Below are positions 17,601 through 26,200 of a DNA stretch of 64,000 bases, one piece after another. The stretch lies in NCBI GenBank assembly GCA_030698225.1, contig JAUYNR010000015.1:1-64000 (forward strand). Reading direction: 5' to 3'. Position 1 is the first letter of the stretch; each line of letters begins with the position of its first letter. The notes beneath the pieces were generated by a model. That model was not told where the DNA came from, ran no database searches, and saw only the letters and a list, made by a program, of their open reading frames with translations. Origin of the DNA: Oxalobacteraceae bacterium (GTDB lineage: Bacteria; Pseudomonadota; Gammaproteobacteria; Burkholderiales; Burkholderiaceae_D). The position numbers and the translations under genes are program-made.

Positions 17601-18263
17601 CTATTTATCCAATAAATCCGAAATGCCCTGCTGCGCCGGACGCCTGTTCTTGCGCCTGCCGGCGTGGCTGATCCTGCGCTGCTGCTGCGCCTGCTGCGCG
17701 TCGTCCATTCGGCCCTGCCTCCGCAGCGCGTCCACCAGCACTTTCCAGCCCAGATCGTGCAGCGGGAAAGCGTGGGTGAGGCTGCGCGCCAGCGTTTCGG
17801 CCTGCTCGTAACGGGCGGCCTGGTAGTGCGCCAGCAGCAAATATGTATGCCTGCGGCCCGGCACATGGCCGCAGCCGAGCGCCATTTTCCAGGGCCAGCG
17901 CGGTAGTCTGGCGGTGTAGCTGCGATTGGGCTGACCGGCGAGCCTGATGCCGGCGGGGATTGCTTGCGCTGCCTGCGTCGATACTGGCGTCGATACTGGC
18001 GTTGATGCTGGCGTTGATATCGGCGTTGCCGCCGCTGCTGCCGGCTTGCCCGGCGCAGGCCGCGGTTTTCCGGCCTGAATCAGCGCGTCGATGTAACTGA
18101 GCCAGTATTGTCCCTGCAGCGGCGACGACTGGGATAGTCTGATCGCGCGGTACAGATCTTCGGCCTGCTGCCATTGGCCGGCCTGACAGTGCGCAATCGT
18201 TTGTTGAATTGCTTGTTCCAGCGACATCGAAGGTTTTTGCTGCGGAAATACAAAGTTGGGCAT
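17601..18263 (-). CDS. TPR-containing protein, probably degenerate
   Basis: 220 residues. A first TPR-like unit (S-L-E-Q-A-I-Q-Q-T-I-A-H-C-Q-A-G-Q-W) and the phrase L-Q-G-Q-Y-W-L-S-Y-I-D-A-L-I-Q-A-G resemble the N-terminus of large SPINDLY-type TPR/glycosyltransferase proteins. These fragments are joined with segments missing. A low-complexity P-V-S-T-P linker follows, then a basic stretch, then another TPR unit (Y-E-Q-A-E-T-L-A-R-S-L). Full-length relatives have many TPRs and a catalytic domain. I read this as a shrunken remnant, though a short real protein is possible. No good ribosome site precedes either candidate ATG. Confidence 0.4.
   Translation of the reverse strand: MPNFVFPQQKPSMSLEQAIQQTIAHCQAGQWQQAEDLYRAIRLSQSSPLQGQYWLSYIDALIQAGKPRPAPGKPAAAAATPISTPASTPVSTPVSTQAAQAIPAGIRLAGQPNRSYTARLPRWPWKMALGCGHVPGRRHTYLLLAHYQAARYEQAETLARSLTHAFPLHDLGWKVLVDALRRQGRMDDAQQAQQQRRISHAGRRKNRRPAQQGISDLLDK
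17977..18024. repeat. four tandem 12-bp units inside the TPR gene
   Basis: Units begin at 17977, 17989, 18001 and 18013. The first two are identical (GTCGATACTGGC); the third and fourth each differ from the first at a few bases. They encode the repeated S-T-P linker. Twelve-base units keep the frame when copy number changes. Confidence 0.8.
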
Positions 18264-18406
18264 GGCAAGTCAATACGATCAGTGAAGCGGCATTATCCTC
18301 GAAGCTGCAGAGGGACAGGGCAGGTTGAAAGGGGTTGCGGATGGCAGACAGCGCGGCAGAAAGAATGTTCCAATTATTTTTGTGCTGTAACTATCTGGCC
18401 GACTGC

Positions 18407-19270
18407 TCAAGCCTCCAGAGGGTCGGCTTGCATGAAGGCGTCACGCATGTCATTTCCGGCAATCGCCTCGAAGTCGGCACGGCTCTTGCCGCAGGCGGTC
18501 TGCAAGCGGTCGACCAGGTCGCCAAAGGAGAAGTTGTGATGCAAGTCGAGCTGCGTCGCGCGTTTTGCGAGTATCGCCGGGAACATCGCTGCATCTGCGT
18601 TCTTGGCCGAAAAAACGATGCGGTTGAAGCTGCGGCTGGCACCGCTCCACCACAATCTCCAGTCAAACACCGCATACAGCCGCTGCATGACGGGAGCAAG
18701 ATCGCTGGCATCGCCCCACAGGTTGGATACCAGCACGCCGTCGCGCTCCAGCGCAGCGTGGCACAGCCGGTAAAATGCTTCGGTGCTGAGCTCCGGCGCC
18801 AGGCCGTCGGCGGTGAATCCGTCGTGCAGGATGATGTCTGCCTTGTGGTCGATGGCGGCCAGATAGTCAACCGCATCGGCATGGATGATCTGGAAGCGCT
18901 GGTCGTCGTCCGGTATGACGAATTTGTTGCGCAGCGCAATCACGTCGGAGTCCAGTTCGAGCACGGTGATGCGGGTTGCAGGCAGCCTGCGATAGCAGTA
19001 TTTGGCAAGCGAGCCGCCGCCCAATCCGATCATCACGATATGTCGCGGTTCCGGATTGAAGAGCAGGAAAGCCATCATCGCCTGGGTGTAACTGAGCAGC
19101 AGGTGGTCCGGCGCTGAAATAAGCATCGCGCTTTGAATGAATTTCTCATCGAAGTGCAGGGTGCGCAGATCGCCGTGATCGAAAGCAAAGGGCTTGCCTT
19201 CGCTTCTATGCAGATCATCTGCAAAGCGGCTGGGGAGGGTGATGTCGTCATCACGACTCGAATTTTTCAT
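18407..19270 (-). CDS. spermidine-synthase-like methyltransferase-fold protein
   Basis: 287 residues with the polyamine-synthase / SAM-methyltransferase Rossmann core. The nucleotide-binding loop is M-I-G-L-G-G-G-S-L-A-K near residue 95, with V-L-E-L-D (acidic end of beta-2), D-A-V-D-Y-L and D-I-I-L-H-D-G-F after it. Short SpeE-like proteins of this kind are common in Burkholderiales; many lack proven spermidine synthase activity. The ATG at 19270 is used because the 71 upstream codons cross an intergenic repeat and look non-coding. Substrate unknown. Confidence 0.75.
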   Translation of the reverse strand: MKNSSRDDDITLPSRFADDLHRSEGKPFAFDHGDLRTLHFDEKFIQSAMLISAPDHLLLSYTQAMMAFLLFNPEPRHIVMIGLGGGSLAKYCYRRLPATRITVLELDSDVIALRNKFVIPDDDQRFQIIHADAVDYLAAIDHKADIILHDGFTADGLAPELSTEAFYRLCHAALERDGVLVSNLWGDASDLAPVMQRLYAVFDWRLWWSGASRSFNRIVFSAKNADAAMFPAILAKRATQLDLHHNFSFGDLVDRLQTACGKSRADFEAIAGNDMRDAFMQADPLEA

Positions 19271-19659
19271 TTTTGATGGGTTCCTGGCGTGCGCCGATGG
19301 CGGCAATATTAACGTAGGATGAACGCAAGATAGATGCAGTACGCAATTGTACGCTGACAGCAAGGCAGGGCGGGTGCAAGCCGCGATGTATCGGAGTGTG
19401 CTGCCGGAAGCGCGCGGATTGCACCCGCCCACCCTTTTTTCGTATTTTTCGTGCCTTTGATGGACAATGCCATCCATCAACATTTGAAAAAGCGGCGCTT
19501 GACTCCGAAGTCGACAGCAACAAGGCCAAGACGCGGCTGAACCAGTGGGGCGGGCAAGGGGGCGGCGTAGCAGGCGTTGCAGGACGTATGCGCTACTAAT
19601 CGCAAAGAATGGGACTATACTTTCACCACAATTGTAGTCAACATTTTGGAGGCGTCAGG
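19271..19659. other. intergenic region with a palindromic repeat
   Basis: No gene is seen in about 390 bp. A 12-bp perfect inverted repeat (GGGCGGGTGCAA at 19368-19379, complement at 19419-19430) encloses 39 bases, so the arms could form the ends of a dispersed intergenic element. The speE-like promoter and the ParDE promoter must also lie here. Confidence 0.6.
19613..19639. promoter_or_regulatory. possible ParD operator upstream of parDE
   Basis: An imperfect inverted repeat, GACTATA (19613-19619) and TGTAGTC (19633-19639), lies about 20 bp before the antitoxin ATG. TA operons usually have an antitoxin-bound palindrome in this position. The match is short. Confidence 0.35.
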
Positions 19660-19893
19660 ATGTCAGCAAGCACTTCAATCCGGATCAATCAGGATTTATA
19701 CGAGCAAGCCAAGCAAGACGCTGCTTTGGAACATCGTTCCATTGCAGGGCAGATCGAGTTCTGGGCGCGGGTGGGGCGGGCCGCACTCGATAACCCCGAT
19801 TTGCCGGTCAGTTTCGTGGCAGAGTCGCTGGCTTCGCTGGCCGAGCCGCGTGAGCAGTCGCAGCCGTTTGTGCCCCGCAGCGGTCGCAAATGA
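19660..19893 (+). CDS. ParD-like antitoxin
   Basis: 77 residues. The N-terminal T-S-I-R-I-N-Q-D-L-Y-E-Q-A-K-Q-D-A fits a ribbon-helix-helix DNA-binding domain, and R-S-I-A-G-Q-I-E-F-W-A-R-V-G-R-A matches the ParD-like antitoxin family. The Pro/Arg tail is the part that usually contacts the toxin. A clear GGAGG site precedes ATG 19660; an earlier ATG at 19609 would start inside the presumed operator. The stop overlaps the toxin ATG (ATGA), as in most TA operons. Confidence 0.8.
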   Translation: MSASTSIRINQDLYEQAKQDAALEHRSIAGQIEFWARVGRAALDNPDLPVSFVAESLASLAEPREQSQPFVPRSGRK

Positions 19894-20168
19894 CGTGGAC
19901 GGTCCGGCAAACCCGACGCTTTGCGCGGCAATACAAGAAACTGCACGACAATGCTGCCGCCGACGTGGATTCTGCGGTCGATGTCGTCCGGCAAAATCCC
20001 GCAATCGGAGAGCGTAAAAAAGGCGATTTGGCTGCGCTATCGGTCTTCAAGTTTCGCAGCGGCGGACAGTTGTATCTGCTGGGCTACTCGCTGGACGATG
20101 ATGTGCGCCTGATTTACCTTGAAGCAGTGGGGCCGCAGGAAAACTTCTACCGGGATATGAAGCGATAG
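19890..20168 (+). CDS. RelE/ParE-family toxin
   Basis: 92 residues starting M-T-W-T-V-R-Q-T-R-R-F-A-R-Q-Y-K-K-L. Conserved family features are the L-H-x-N helix, D-L-A-A-L-S-V-F-K-F, Y-L-L-G-Y-S-L-D-D-D-V-R-L-I-Y-L and the C-terminal basic F-Y-R-D-M-K-R. ParE toxins poison gyrase and RelE toxins cut mRNA; which applies is not decidable here. It overlaps the antitoxin gene by 4 bp. Lengths and order fit an intact, probably active type II module. Confidence 0.8.
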   Translation: MTWTVRQTRRFARQYKKLHDNAAADVDSAVDVVRQNPAIGERKKGDLAALSVFKFRSGGQLYLLGYSLDDDVRLIYLEAVGPQENFYRDMKR

Positions 20169-20231
20169 AGCGCAGCCAATCTCCGGTCAACCCGCATGCA
20201 ATCCGAACCCAATGAACTTGAATCAATTTCA

Positions 20232-20912
20232 ATGAATCCACCTCGCAACTTCGCCCTGATTCCCGCCGCCGGCGTCGGTGCCCGCATGGGCGCGGATTGC
20301 CCGAAGCAATATTTGCCGCTGGCCGGCCAGCCGATGCTGCGCCATACGGTGGCGGCTTTCCTGAACAGCCCGCTGATCGCGCATACCTTCGTGGTGGTCA
20401 GCCCGGACGATGCGTATATCGACGACGTGCTGGGTGATCTGTTTGGCGTGACGATATTGCGTTGCGGCGGCGCGACGCGCAGGGACTCGGTTCTGAACGG
20501 CTTGCAGGCGCTGCGCGACCGGGTGGCGGCCGACGACTGGGTGCTGGTGCATGATGCGGCGCGCCCCGGCCTGACTCCGGCGCTGATAGCGAAACTGGTC
20601 GGTGCGATCGGCGACAGCGCGGTCGGCGGCCTGCTGGCGCTGCCGGTAGTCGATACCGTCAAGCGGGCCGAGGCGGGGCGGGTACGGACGGTGCCGCGCG
20701 ACGGCCTGTGGCTGGCGCAGACGCCGCAGATGTTCCGCTATGCATTGCTGGAGCGCGCGTTGCGCGAAGTGGCGGAGGTGACCGACGAGGCCAGCGCGAT
20801 CGAGGCCATCGGCCACACGCCGCTGCTGGTGGAGGGCCATGCCTGCAATCTGAAGGTGACCCAGCCGGCGGATATTTGTCTGGCGGAACTGTTTTTAGCT
20901 GCCAGTCTGTAA
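20232..20912 (+). CDS. ispD: 2-C-methyl-D-erythritol 4-phosphate cytidylyltransferase IspD
   Basis: 226 residues. The CTP-binding loop P-A-A-G-V-G-A-R-M-G and K-Q-Y-L-P-L-A-G-Q-P are at the N-terminus; V-H-D-A-A-R-P and D-T-V-K-R follow, then T-D-E-A-S-A-I-E. It makes CDP-methylerythritol in the non-mevalonate isoprenoid pathway. ATG 20232 gives the usual length; ATG 20196 would add 12 residues and cannot be excluded, as neither has a strong ribosome site. ispF follows 105 bp downstream. Confidence 0.93.
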   Translation: MNPPRNFALIPAAGVGARMGADCPKQYLPLAGQPMLRHTVAAFLNSPLIAHTFVVVSPDDAYIDDVLGDLFGVTILRCGGATRRDSVLNGLQALRDRVAADDWVLVHDAARPGLTPALIAKLVGAIGDSAVGGLLALPVVDTVKRAEAGRVRTVPRDGLWLAQTPQMFRYALLERALREVAEVTDEASAIEAIGHTPLLVEGHACNLKVTQPADICLAELFLAASL

Positions 20913-21017
20913 TATATACTGATTAATGTATTTTTAAATCCGCTTTATTTGTATGCGGCAAATAACATATTTTTTATTATACCCCCACTTGTTTATCATA
21001 ATTGAGGCAATGTAACG

Positions 21018-21515
21018 ATGGCTAATCCTCCTCCATTTCGCATCGGCCAGGGCTACGACTGCCATGCGCTGGTGCCGGGCCGCACACTCATCATCGGCGG
21101 CGTGACGATCCCGCACCGGACCGGTTTGCTAGGCCATTCCGACGCCGATGTGCTGCTGCATGCGATTACCGACGCGCTGCTGGGCGCGGCCGGCCTGGGC
21201 GATATCGGTCGTCATTTCCCGGACACCGATGCACAGTTTTCCGGTGCCGATTCGCGCCTGCTGCTGCGCGACGCGTACCGGCGCGTGACAGCCGCAGGGT
21301 ATGTGCTGGGCAATCTGGACGCCACCATCATCGCGCAAGCGCCGAAGATGGCGCCGCATATCGGCCAGATCGTTTCCAATCTGGCCGCTGACCTTGGCGT
21401 AAATTCGGGCCAGATCAACATCAAGGCCAAAACCAACGAAAAGCTCGGCTATCTCGGCCGCGAAGAAGCAATCGCAGCAGAAGCGGTAATATTGATCTAC
21501 CGACAAATACAGTGA
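21018..21515 (+). CDS. ispF: 2-C-methyl-D-erythritol 2,4-cyclodiphosphate synthase IspF
   Basis: 165 residues. The metal-binding D-C-H of G-Y-D-C-H-A-L near residue 13, [16 protein letters not shown] and [11 protein letters not shown] are all present, as is the C-terminal [11 protein letters not shown]. It cyclises CDP-methylerythritol 2-phosphate in the same pathway as IspD. The AT-rich 105-bp gap after ispD could hold a second promoter. A likely terminator follows. Confidence 0.94.
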   Translation: MANPPPFRIGQGYDCHALVPGRTLIIGGVTIPHRTGLLGHSDADVLLHAITDALLGAAGLGDIGRHFPDTDAQFSGADSRLLLRDAYRRVTAAGYVLGNLDATIIAQAPKMAPHIGQIVSNLAADLGVNSGQINIKAKTNEKLGYLGREEAIAAEAVILIYRQIQ

Positions 21516-21532
21516 ACGCACTTGTGATATGT

Positions 21533-21555
21533 CTTTCCAGTAAGTGGAAAGTTTG
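21533..21555 (+). terminator. probable terminator after ispF
   Basis: Seven-bp stem CTTTCCA (21533-21539) with complement at 21545-21551, a 5-base loop, and TTT right after. It lies 18 bp past the ispF stop. Confidence 0.55.
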
Positions 21556-21620
21556 GTTAATATGATCACAAACCGGTATGCAAGCTACCGCTGCCACAAC
21601 ACCATGACCAAGGATTATCG

Positions 21621-21890
21621 ATGAATACGAACAACCTGAAACAGACACTGATAAAGCTGCATGCCAATCTGGAGGCGACCGAGAACCTCGATCCCGAATT
21701 GAAGGAAATCCTGCAGGTGCTGGACAAGGACATCCAGGTCCTGCTGGACAAGGACGAAACCGACAGCTCCATTACCAATGAGCTGGTAGACCGCTCGCAA
21801 GCGATTTCGGCCAAATTCGCAGCCCAGCATCCGCAACTGGAGCCAGTCCTGCGCGAACTGGGCCAAATCCTGCACCGGATGGGTATTTAG
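21621..21890 (+). CDS. DUF4404 family protein
   Basis: 89 residues, all-helical and charged. Text such as L-K-E-I-L-Q-V-L-D-K-D-I-Q-V-L-L and the C-terminal H-P-Q-L-E-P-V-L-R-E-L-G-Q-I-L-H-R-M-G-I match DUF4404. The family has no known function. An AAGGA site precedes the ATG. It appears to be a single-gene unit. Confidence 0.75.
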   Translation: MNTNNLKQTLIKLHANLEATENLDPELKEILQVLDKDIQVLLDKDETDSSITNELVDRSQAISAKFAAQHPQLEPVLRELGQILHRMGI

Positions 21891-22340
21891 TCGAAGCTGG
21901 GCTCTTCCCGGGAGCGCGTACAACGTAGTGTGCAGCAACGCTCCACGCGCGCTCTTGCAGTCCGTGCCCCTGGCGGGCTCACAAATCCCAATTAATAGAA
22001 ATAAGCTTAATAAATTATATTTTTGATTGCATCTAACAATCGATCATATTGATATTGCCAATTTGCAGTTTCAAGCCGCGCAGTCCAGACTGTCTCAGAA
22101 ACCCGAGCAAAATTCCAGTTTCAGTCATGTATTTATTTGCAACTCTGACGACGGCATTTCGCAAATTTGCGTCTTGCCAGCCGACAACGTTGAATGAAAT
22201 GGACTGATGATGAAACCGATAAAACCCTTGACTAATGCTGCCGGCGCACCGATTGTCCTGAAAAATCCGCAACGCAACTGGCAGAACGCCCCGCGGCGCT
22301 CCTGCCAGGCGTCATTTTTGGCCTAACAAAGGAGCACACG
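21891..22340. other. intergenic region before the ferritin-like gene
   Basis: About 450 bp with no supported gene. The middle is AT-rich (around 21990-22030). A 79-codon minus-strand frame (22033-22272) has no recognisable protein character. The promoter of the following gene should lie near its right end. Confidence 0.5.
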
Positions 22341-22661
22341 ATGTCGAATGAAGGCTACCACGAACCGATCGAAAAACTCTCGGCCCAGACGATGGACATG
22401 CACCGCGCCATCACTTCGCTGATGGAAGAACTGGAAGCGGTGGACTGGTACAACCAGCGCGTCGACGCCTGTACCGACCCGCAGCTCAAGCTGATCCTGG
22501 CGCACAACCGCGACGAGGAAAAGGAGCATGCGTCGATGATCCTGGAGTGGATCCGCCGCCGCGACCCGAAGATGGACCATGAGTTACGCAGTGCGCTGTT
22601 CAAGGCCGGCCCGATTACCGGCCAGCACAAGGACCCGGAAGACAAGGACCCGGAAGAGTGA
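22341..22661 (+). CDS. encapsulated-ferritin-type (EncFtn) protein
   Basis: 106 residues. The text M-H-R-A-I-T-S-L-M-E-E-L-E-A-V-D-W-Y-N-Q-R-V-D followed by L-A-H-N-R-D-E-E-K-E-H-A is the EncFtn ferroxidase signature, with the metal ligands Glu (E-E-L-E-A), Glu and His (D-E-E-K-E-H). EncFtn proteins oxidise Fe(II) inside encapsulin shells. The C-terminus here is a D-P-E-D-K-D-P-E-E type tail and lacks the shell-targeting peptide, and no encapsulin gene is in the window. A strong AAAGGAG site precedes the ATG and a terminator follows at once. Confidence 0.8.
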   Translation: MSNEGYHEPIEKLSAQTMDMHRAITSLMEELEAVDWYNQRVDACTDPQLKLILAHNRDEEKEHASMILEWIRRRDPKMDHELRSALFKAGPITGQHKDPEDKDPEE

Positions 22662-22703
22662 AATCAAGTTAGTCCGGCTTTGTCGGAGATAACTTGATTT
22701 TGC
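22661..22703 (+). terminator. terminator after the EncFtn gene
   Basis: An 11-bp perfect stem (AAATCAAGTTA at 22661-22671, complement 22690-22700) has an inner TCCG/CGGA pairing and ends in TTTT-type sequence. It begins at the last base of the stop codon. Confidence 0.8.
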
Positions 22704-22757
22704 GTATTCGGATCATCTTGCCTGGCCCGATGCGGGCAGCATTGCTGCGAACGCTGT

Positions 22758-22786
22758 CGCTGTCCGCCGGTCCATCGCGGACAGCG
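22758..22786. repeat. 10-bp palindrome downstream of cusF
   Basis: CGCTGTCCGC (22758-22767) and its exact complement (22777-22786) surround a 9-base loop. A smaller hairpin (ACCGGA/TCCGGT, 22819-22834) lies closer to the cusF stop. Either could end the cus operon; neither has a T-run. Confidence 0.45.
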
Positions 22787-22846
22787 CATCCCGGCCTTAA
22801 TTGAGCGGATGCGCATCAACCGGAAAAGTCCGGTCCGGCCATCCGT

Positions 22847-23206
22847 TTACTTGACCGCGGTCACTACATAGTCGACGTCCTGCTTTACGAACTCAACCGT
22901 CACCTGCTTGCCGACCGCGAGTTGGTCGAACAGAGCCTTGTCTTTGACGGCGAAACGCATCGTCATCGCGGTCCATTGCAAACTCTGAACCGGTCCATGC
23001 GCCAGCGTCACCGTGCCCTTCGCGGGATTGACTGCCTTCACCACCCCAGTCGCCTGGTGGCTGTTGGCCATGGGGGCAGCGCCTTGGGCCATCTTGCCCA
23101 TTTCCTTGCCTTTCATGTCCATATCCTTCATGTCGCCGGATTGTGCGATGGCCAGACTTGATGCAGACAGGGCGAGGATCAGGGGCAGGCTTGTGCTGAG
23201 TTTCAT
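22847..23206 (-). CDS. cusF: CusF-type periplasmic copper-binding protein
   Basis: 119 residues with a signal peptide (A-S-S-L-A-I-A-Q cleavage region) and a His/Met-rich linker (D-M-K-D-M-D-M-K-G-K-E-M). The CusF beta-barrel follows: G-V-V-K-A-V-N-P, then L-A-H-G-P-V and L-Q-W-T-A-M-T-M-R-F. These supply the His, Trp and two Met residues that hold Cu(I)/Ag(I) in E. coli CusF. It passes periplasmic copper to the CusCBA pump. It is the last gene of the operon, 89 bp after cusA, behind an AAGGAAATC site. Confidence 0.88.
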   Translation of the reverse strand: MKLSTSLPLILALSASSLAIAQSGDMKDMDMKGKEMGKMAQGAAPMANSHQATGVVKAVNPAKGTVTLAHGPVQSLQWTAMTMRFAVKDKALFDQLAVGKQVTVEFVKQDVDYVVTAVK

Positions 23207-23295
23207 GATGATTTCCTTCGTTGTTTAATATTCGGTTGATAAAATTTTGTCGGTCGTGCCGAACAGCTTCATACAATGGATCGCATTCCTTTCGA

Positions 23296-26200
23296 CTAAT
23301 TTTCCCATCCCTTGTTGAGCCGCCACTGCTTGACCAGCGCATATAGGGCCGGAATCACCGCCAGCGTCAGCACCGTCGATGAAATCATGCCGCCGACCAT
23401 CGGCGCGGCGATGCGGCTCATCACTTCCGATCCGGTGCCGGTGCCCCACAGGATCGGCAACAGGCCGGCCATGATCGCCACCACCGTCATGATCTTCGGC
23501 CGCACACGCTCGACCGCGCCTTCCATCACCGCCTGGTACAGGTCGGCGGCGTTCGGCGTGGTGCCGGCCACGCGGCACTTCGCTTTGGCTTCTTCCCACG
23601 CGTGGTCCAGATAGATCAGCATCACCACGCCGGTTTCCGCCGCGACGCCGGCCAGCGCGATGAATCCGACCGCGACCGCGACCGACATGTTGTAGCCGAG
23701 CAGCCACATCAGCCAGATGCCGCCTACCAGCGCAAACGGCACCGACAGCATCACGATCAGCGTCTCCGTCAGCCGCTTGAAGTTCAGGTACAGCAGCAGG
23801 AAGATGATCAGCAGCGTGACCGGAACCACCACCTTCATCTTCTCGATTGCGCGTTCCATGTATTCGAACTGGCCGCTCCAGGTCGCGTAGTAGCCTGGCG
23901 GGAACTTCACTTGCGCATTGACCGCCTTTCTCGCATCGGCCACATAGCCGCCGATGTCGCGGTCACGTATATCGACATAGATATAGGCCGACAGCAGCGC
24001 GTTCTCGGTACGGATGCCGGGCGCGCCCTTGGCGACCTCGATCCGGGCCAGTTGACCGAGCGGGATCATCGCGCCGTCCATGGTCGGCACCAGCACCTCG
24101 CGCCCGATCTGCTGCGGATTGCTGCGCAGTTCGCGCGGATAACGCACGGTGACGCCGAAGCGCTCGCGTCCTTCCACCGTGGTGGTCACCATTTCCGCGC
24201 CCAGCGCGGTGCCGATCACGTCCTGCACGTCGCCCACCGACAAGCCGTAGCGCGCCAGTTGCGCGCGGTCTGGCTCGATGTTGAGGTAAAAGCCGCCGGT
24301 GATGCGCTCGGCGAAGGCCGAGGTGGTGCCTGGTACCTGCTTGACCACCGCCTCGATCTGCTTGGCGAGTATTTCCATTTGCTCGAGGTCCTTGCCGAAC
24401 ACCTTGATGCCGATCGGCGTGCGGATGCCGGTCGACAGCATGTCGATGCGCGCCTTGATCGGCATGGTCCAGGCATTGGACACGCCGGGAAATTGCAGCG
24501 CCTTGTCCATCGCGCCGATCAGCTTGTCCATCGTCATGCCGGATCGCCATTCGGATTCGGGCTTGAGGTTGATGACGGTCTCGAACATCTCGGTCGGTGC
24601 CGGGTCGGTCGCGGTATTGGCGCGGCCTGCCTTGCCCCAAACCGACACTACTTCCGGGAAACTCTTGATGATCTTGTTCTGGGTCTGCACCAGTTCGGCC
24701 GCCTTTGTCATCGTCATGCCGGGCAGACTGGCCGGCATGTACAGCAAGCTGCCCTCATTCAGCGTCGGCATGAACTCGCTGCCCAGCTTCGATGCCGGAT
24801 AGAGCGAAACGATCAAGGCCAGCAGCGCAGCGACGATGGTCAGCTTTTTCCAGCGCATCACACCCGTGATGATCGGACGGTAAATCCAGATCAGGAAGCG
24901 GTTCACCGGGTTCTTCGCTTCCGGCATGATCTTGCCGCGGATGAACAGCACCATCAACACCGGCACCAGCGTCAGCGACAGGATCGCCGCACCGGCCATC
25001 GCGAAGGTCTTGGTGTAGGCCAGCGGCGAGAACAGGCGGCCTTCCTGCGACTCCAGCGTGAACACCGGCAGGAACGACACCGTGATGATCAGCAGCGAGA
25101 AGAACAACGATGGCCCCACTTCCTTGCAGGCGACGATCAGCGCCTCCACCCGTTGCTGATTCGAATGACCCTCTTTCAGGCGTTCCAGATGCTTGTGGGC
25201 GTTTTCAATCATCACGATTGCCGCATCGACCATCGCGCCAATCGCAATCGCGATGCCGCCCAGGCTCATCAGGTTCGAACTCATGCCGAGCAGGCGCATC
25301 GCGATGAAGGCGATCAGGATGCCCACCGGCAGCATCAGGATCGCCACCAGTGCACTGCGCACATGCAGCAGGAACACGAAGCAAACCAGCGCGACGATGA
25401 TGCTTTCCTCGATTAGCGTGCGCTTCAAGGTATCGATCGCGCGCAGAATCAGGTCGGAGCGGTCGTATACCGCCTCGATCGACACACCGGCCGGCAGCCC
25501 GGCACTGATCTCGCCGATCTTGGCCTTGATGTTTTGGATGACTTCCAGCGCGTTCTGGCCGTAACGGGACATGACGATGCCGGACACCACCTCGCCCTCG
25601 CCGTTGAGTTCAGTCAAGCCGCGCCGCTCGTCGGGGGCCAGCTCGACCCGGGCGATGTCGCGCACCAGCACCGGGGTGCCGCCTTCGCTTTTTACGACCA
25701 GCGTTTCGAGGTCTCCCTTGCCGCGCAGGTAGCCCTTGCCGCGCACCATGTACTCGGTTTCGGCCATTTCGATCACCCGCCCGCCGACGTCGCGGTTCGA
25801 TTCACGGATCACCTGCGCCACCTTGTTGAGTGCAATCCCGTAGGCGCGCAGCTTGACCGGATCGACGGTGACCTGGTAGGTCTGCACGAAGCCGCCGATC
25901 GACGCCACCTCGGCCACGCCGTGCGCCTTGGTCAATTGGTAGCGCAAATACCAGTCCTGCAGCGTGCGCAGCTCGGCCAGCGTCTTGTCCTTGGCGAGTA
26001 CCACGTACTGATAGACCCAGCCGACGCCAGTGGCATCCGGCCCGATCTGCGGCGCCACGCCCTTGGGCATGCGGCCGGAAGCGAAGTTCAGGTACTCCAG
26101 CACGCGCGAGCGCGCCCAATAAATGTCGGTGCCGTCCTCGAAAATGATGTAGACGAAGGAGGCGCCGAAAAACGAGAAGCCGCGCACCACCTTGGACTTC

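Noticed and set aside
17977..18024. Tandem units considered as a CRISPR array
   Set aside because: Units are 12 bp, contiguous and without spacers; they encode a protein linker.
22033..22272. 79-codon - strand frame in the gap before the EncFtn gene
   Set aside because: No ribosome site and no recognisable motif.
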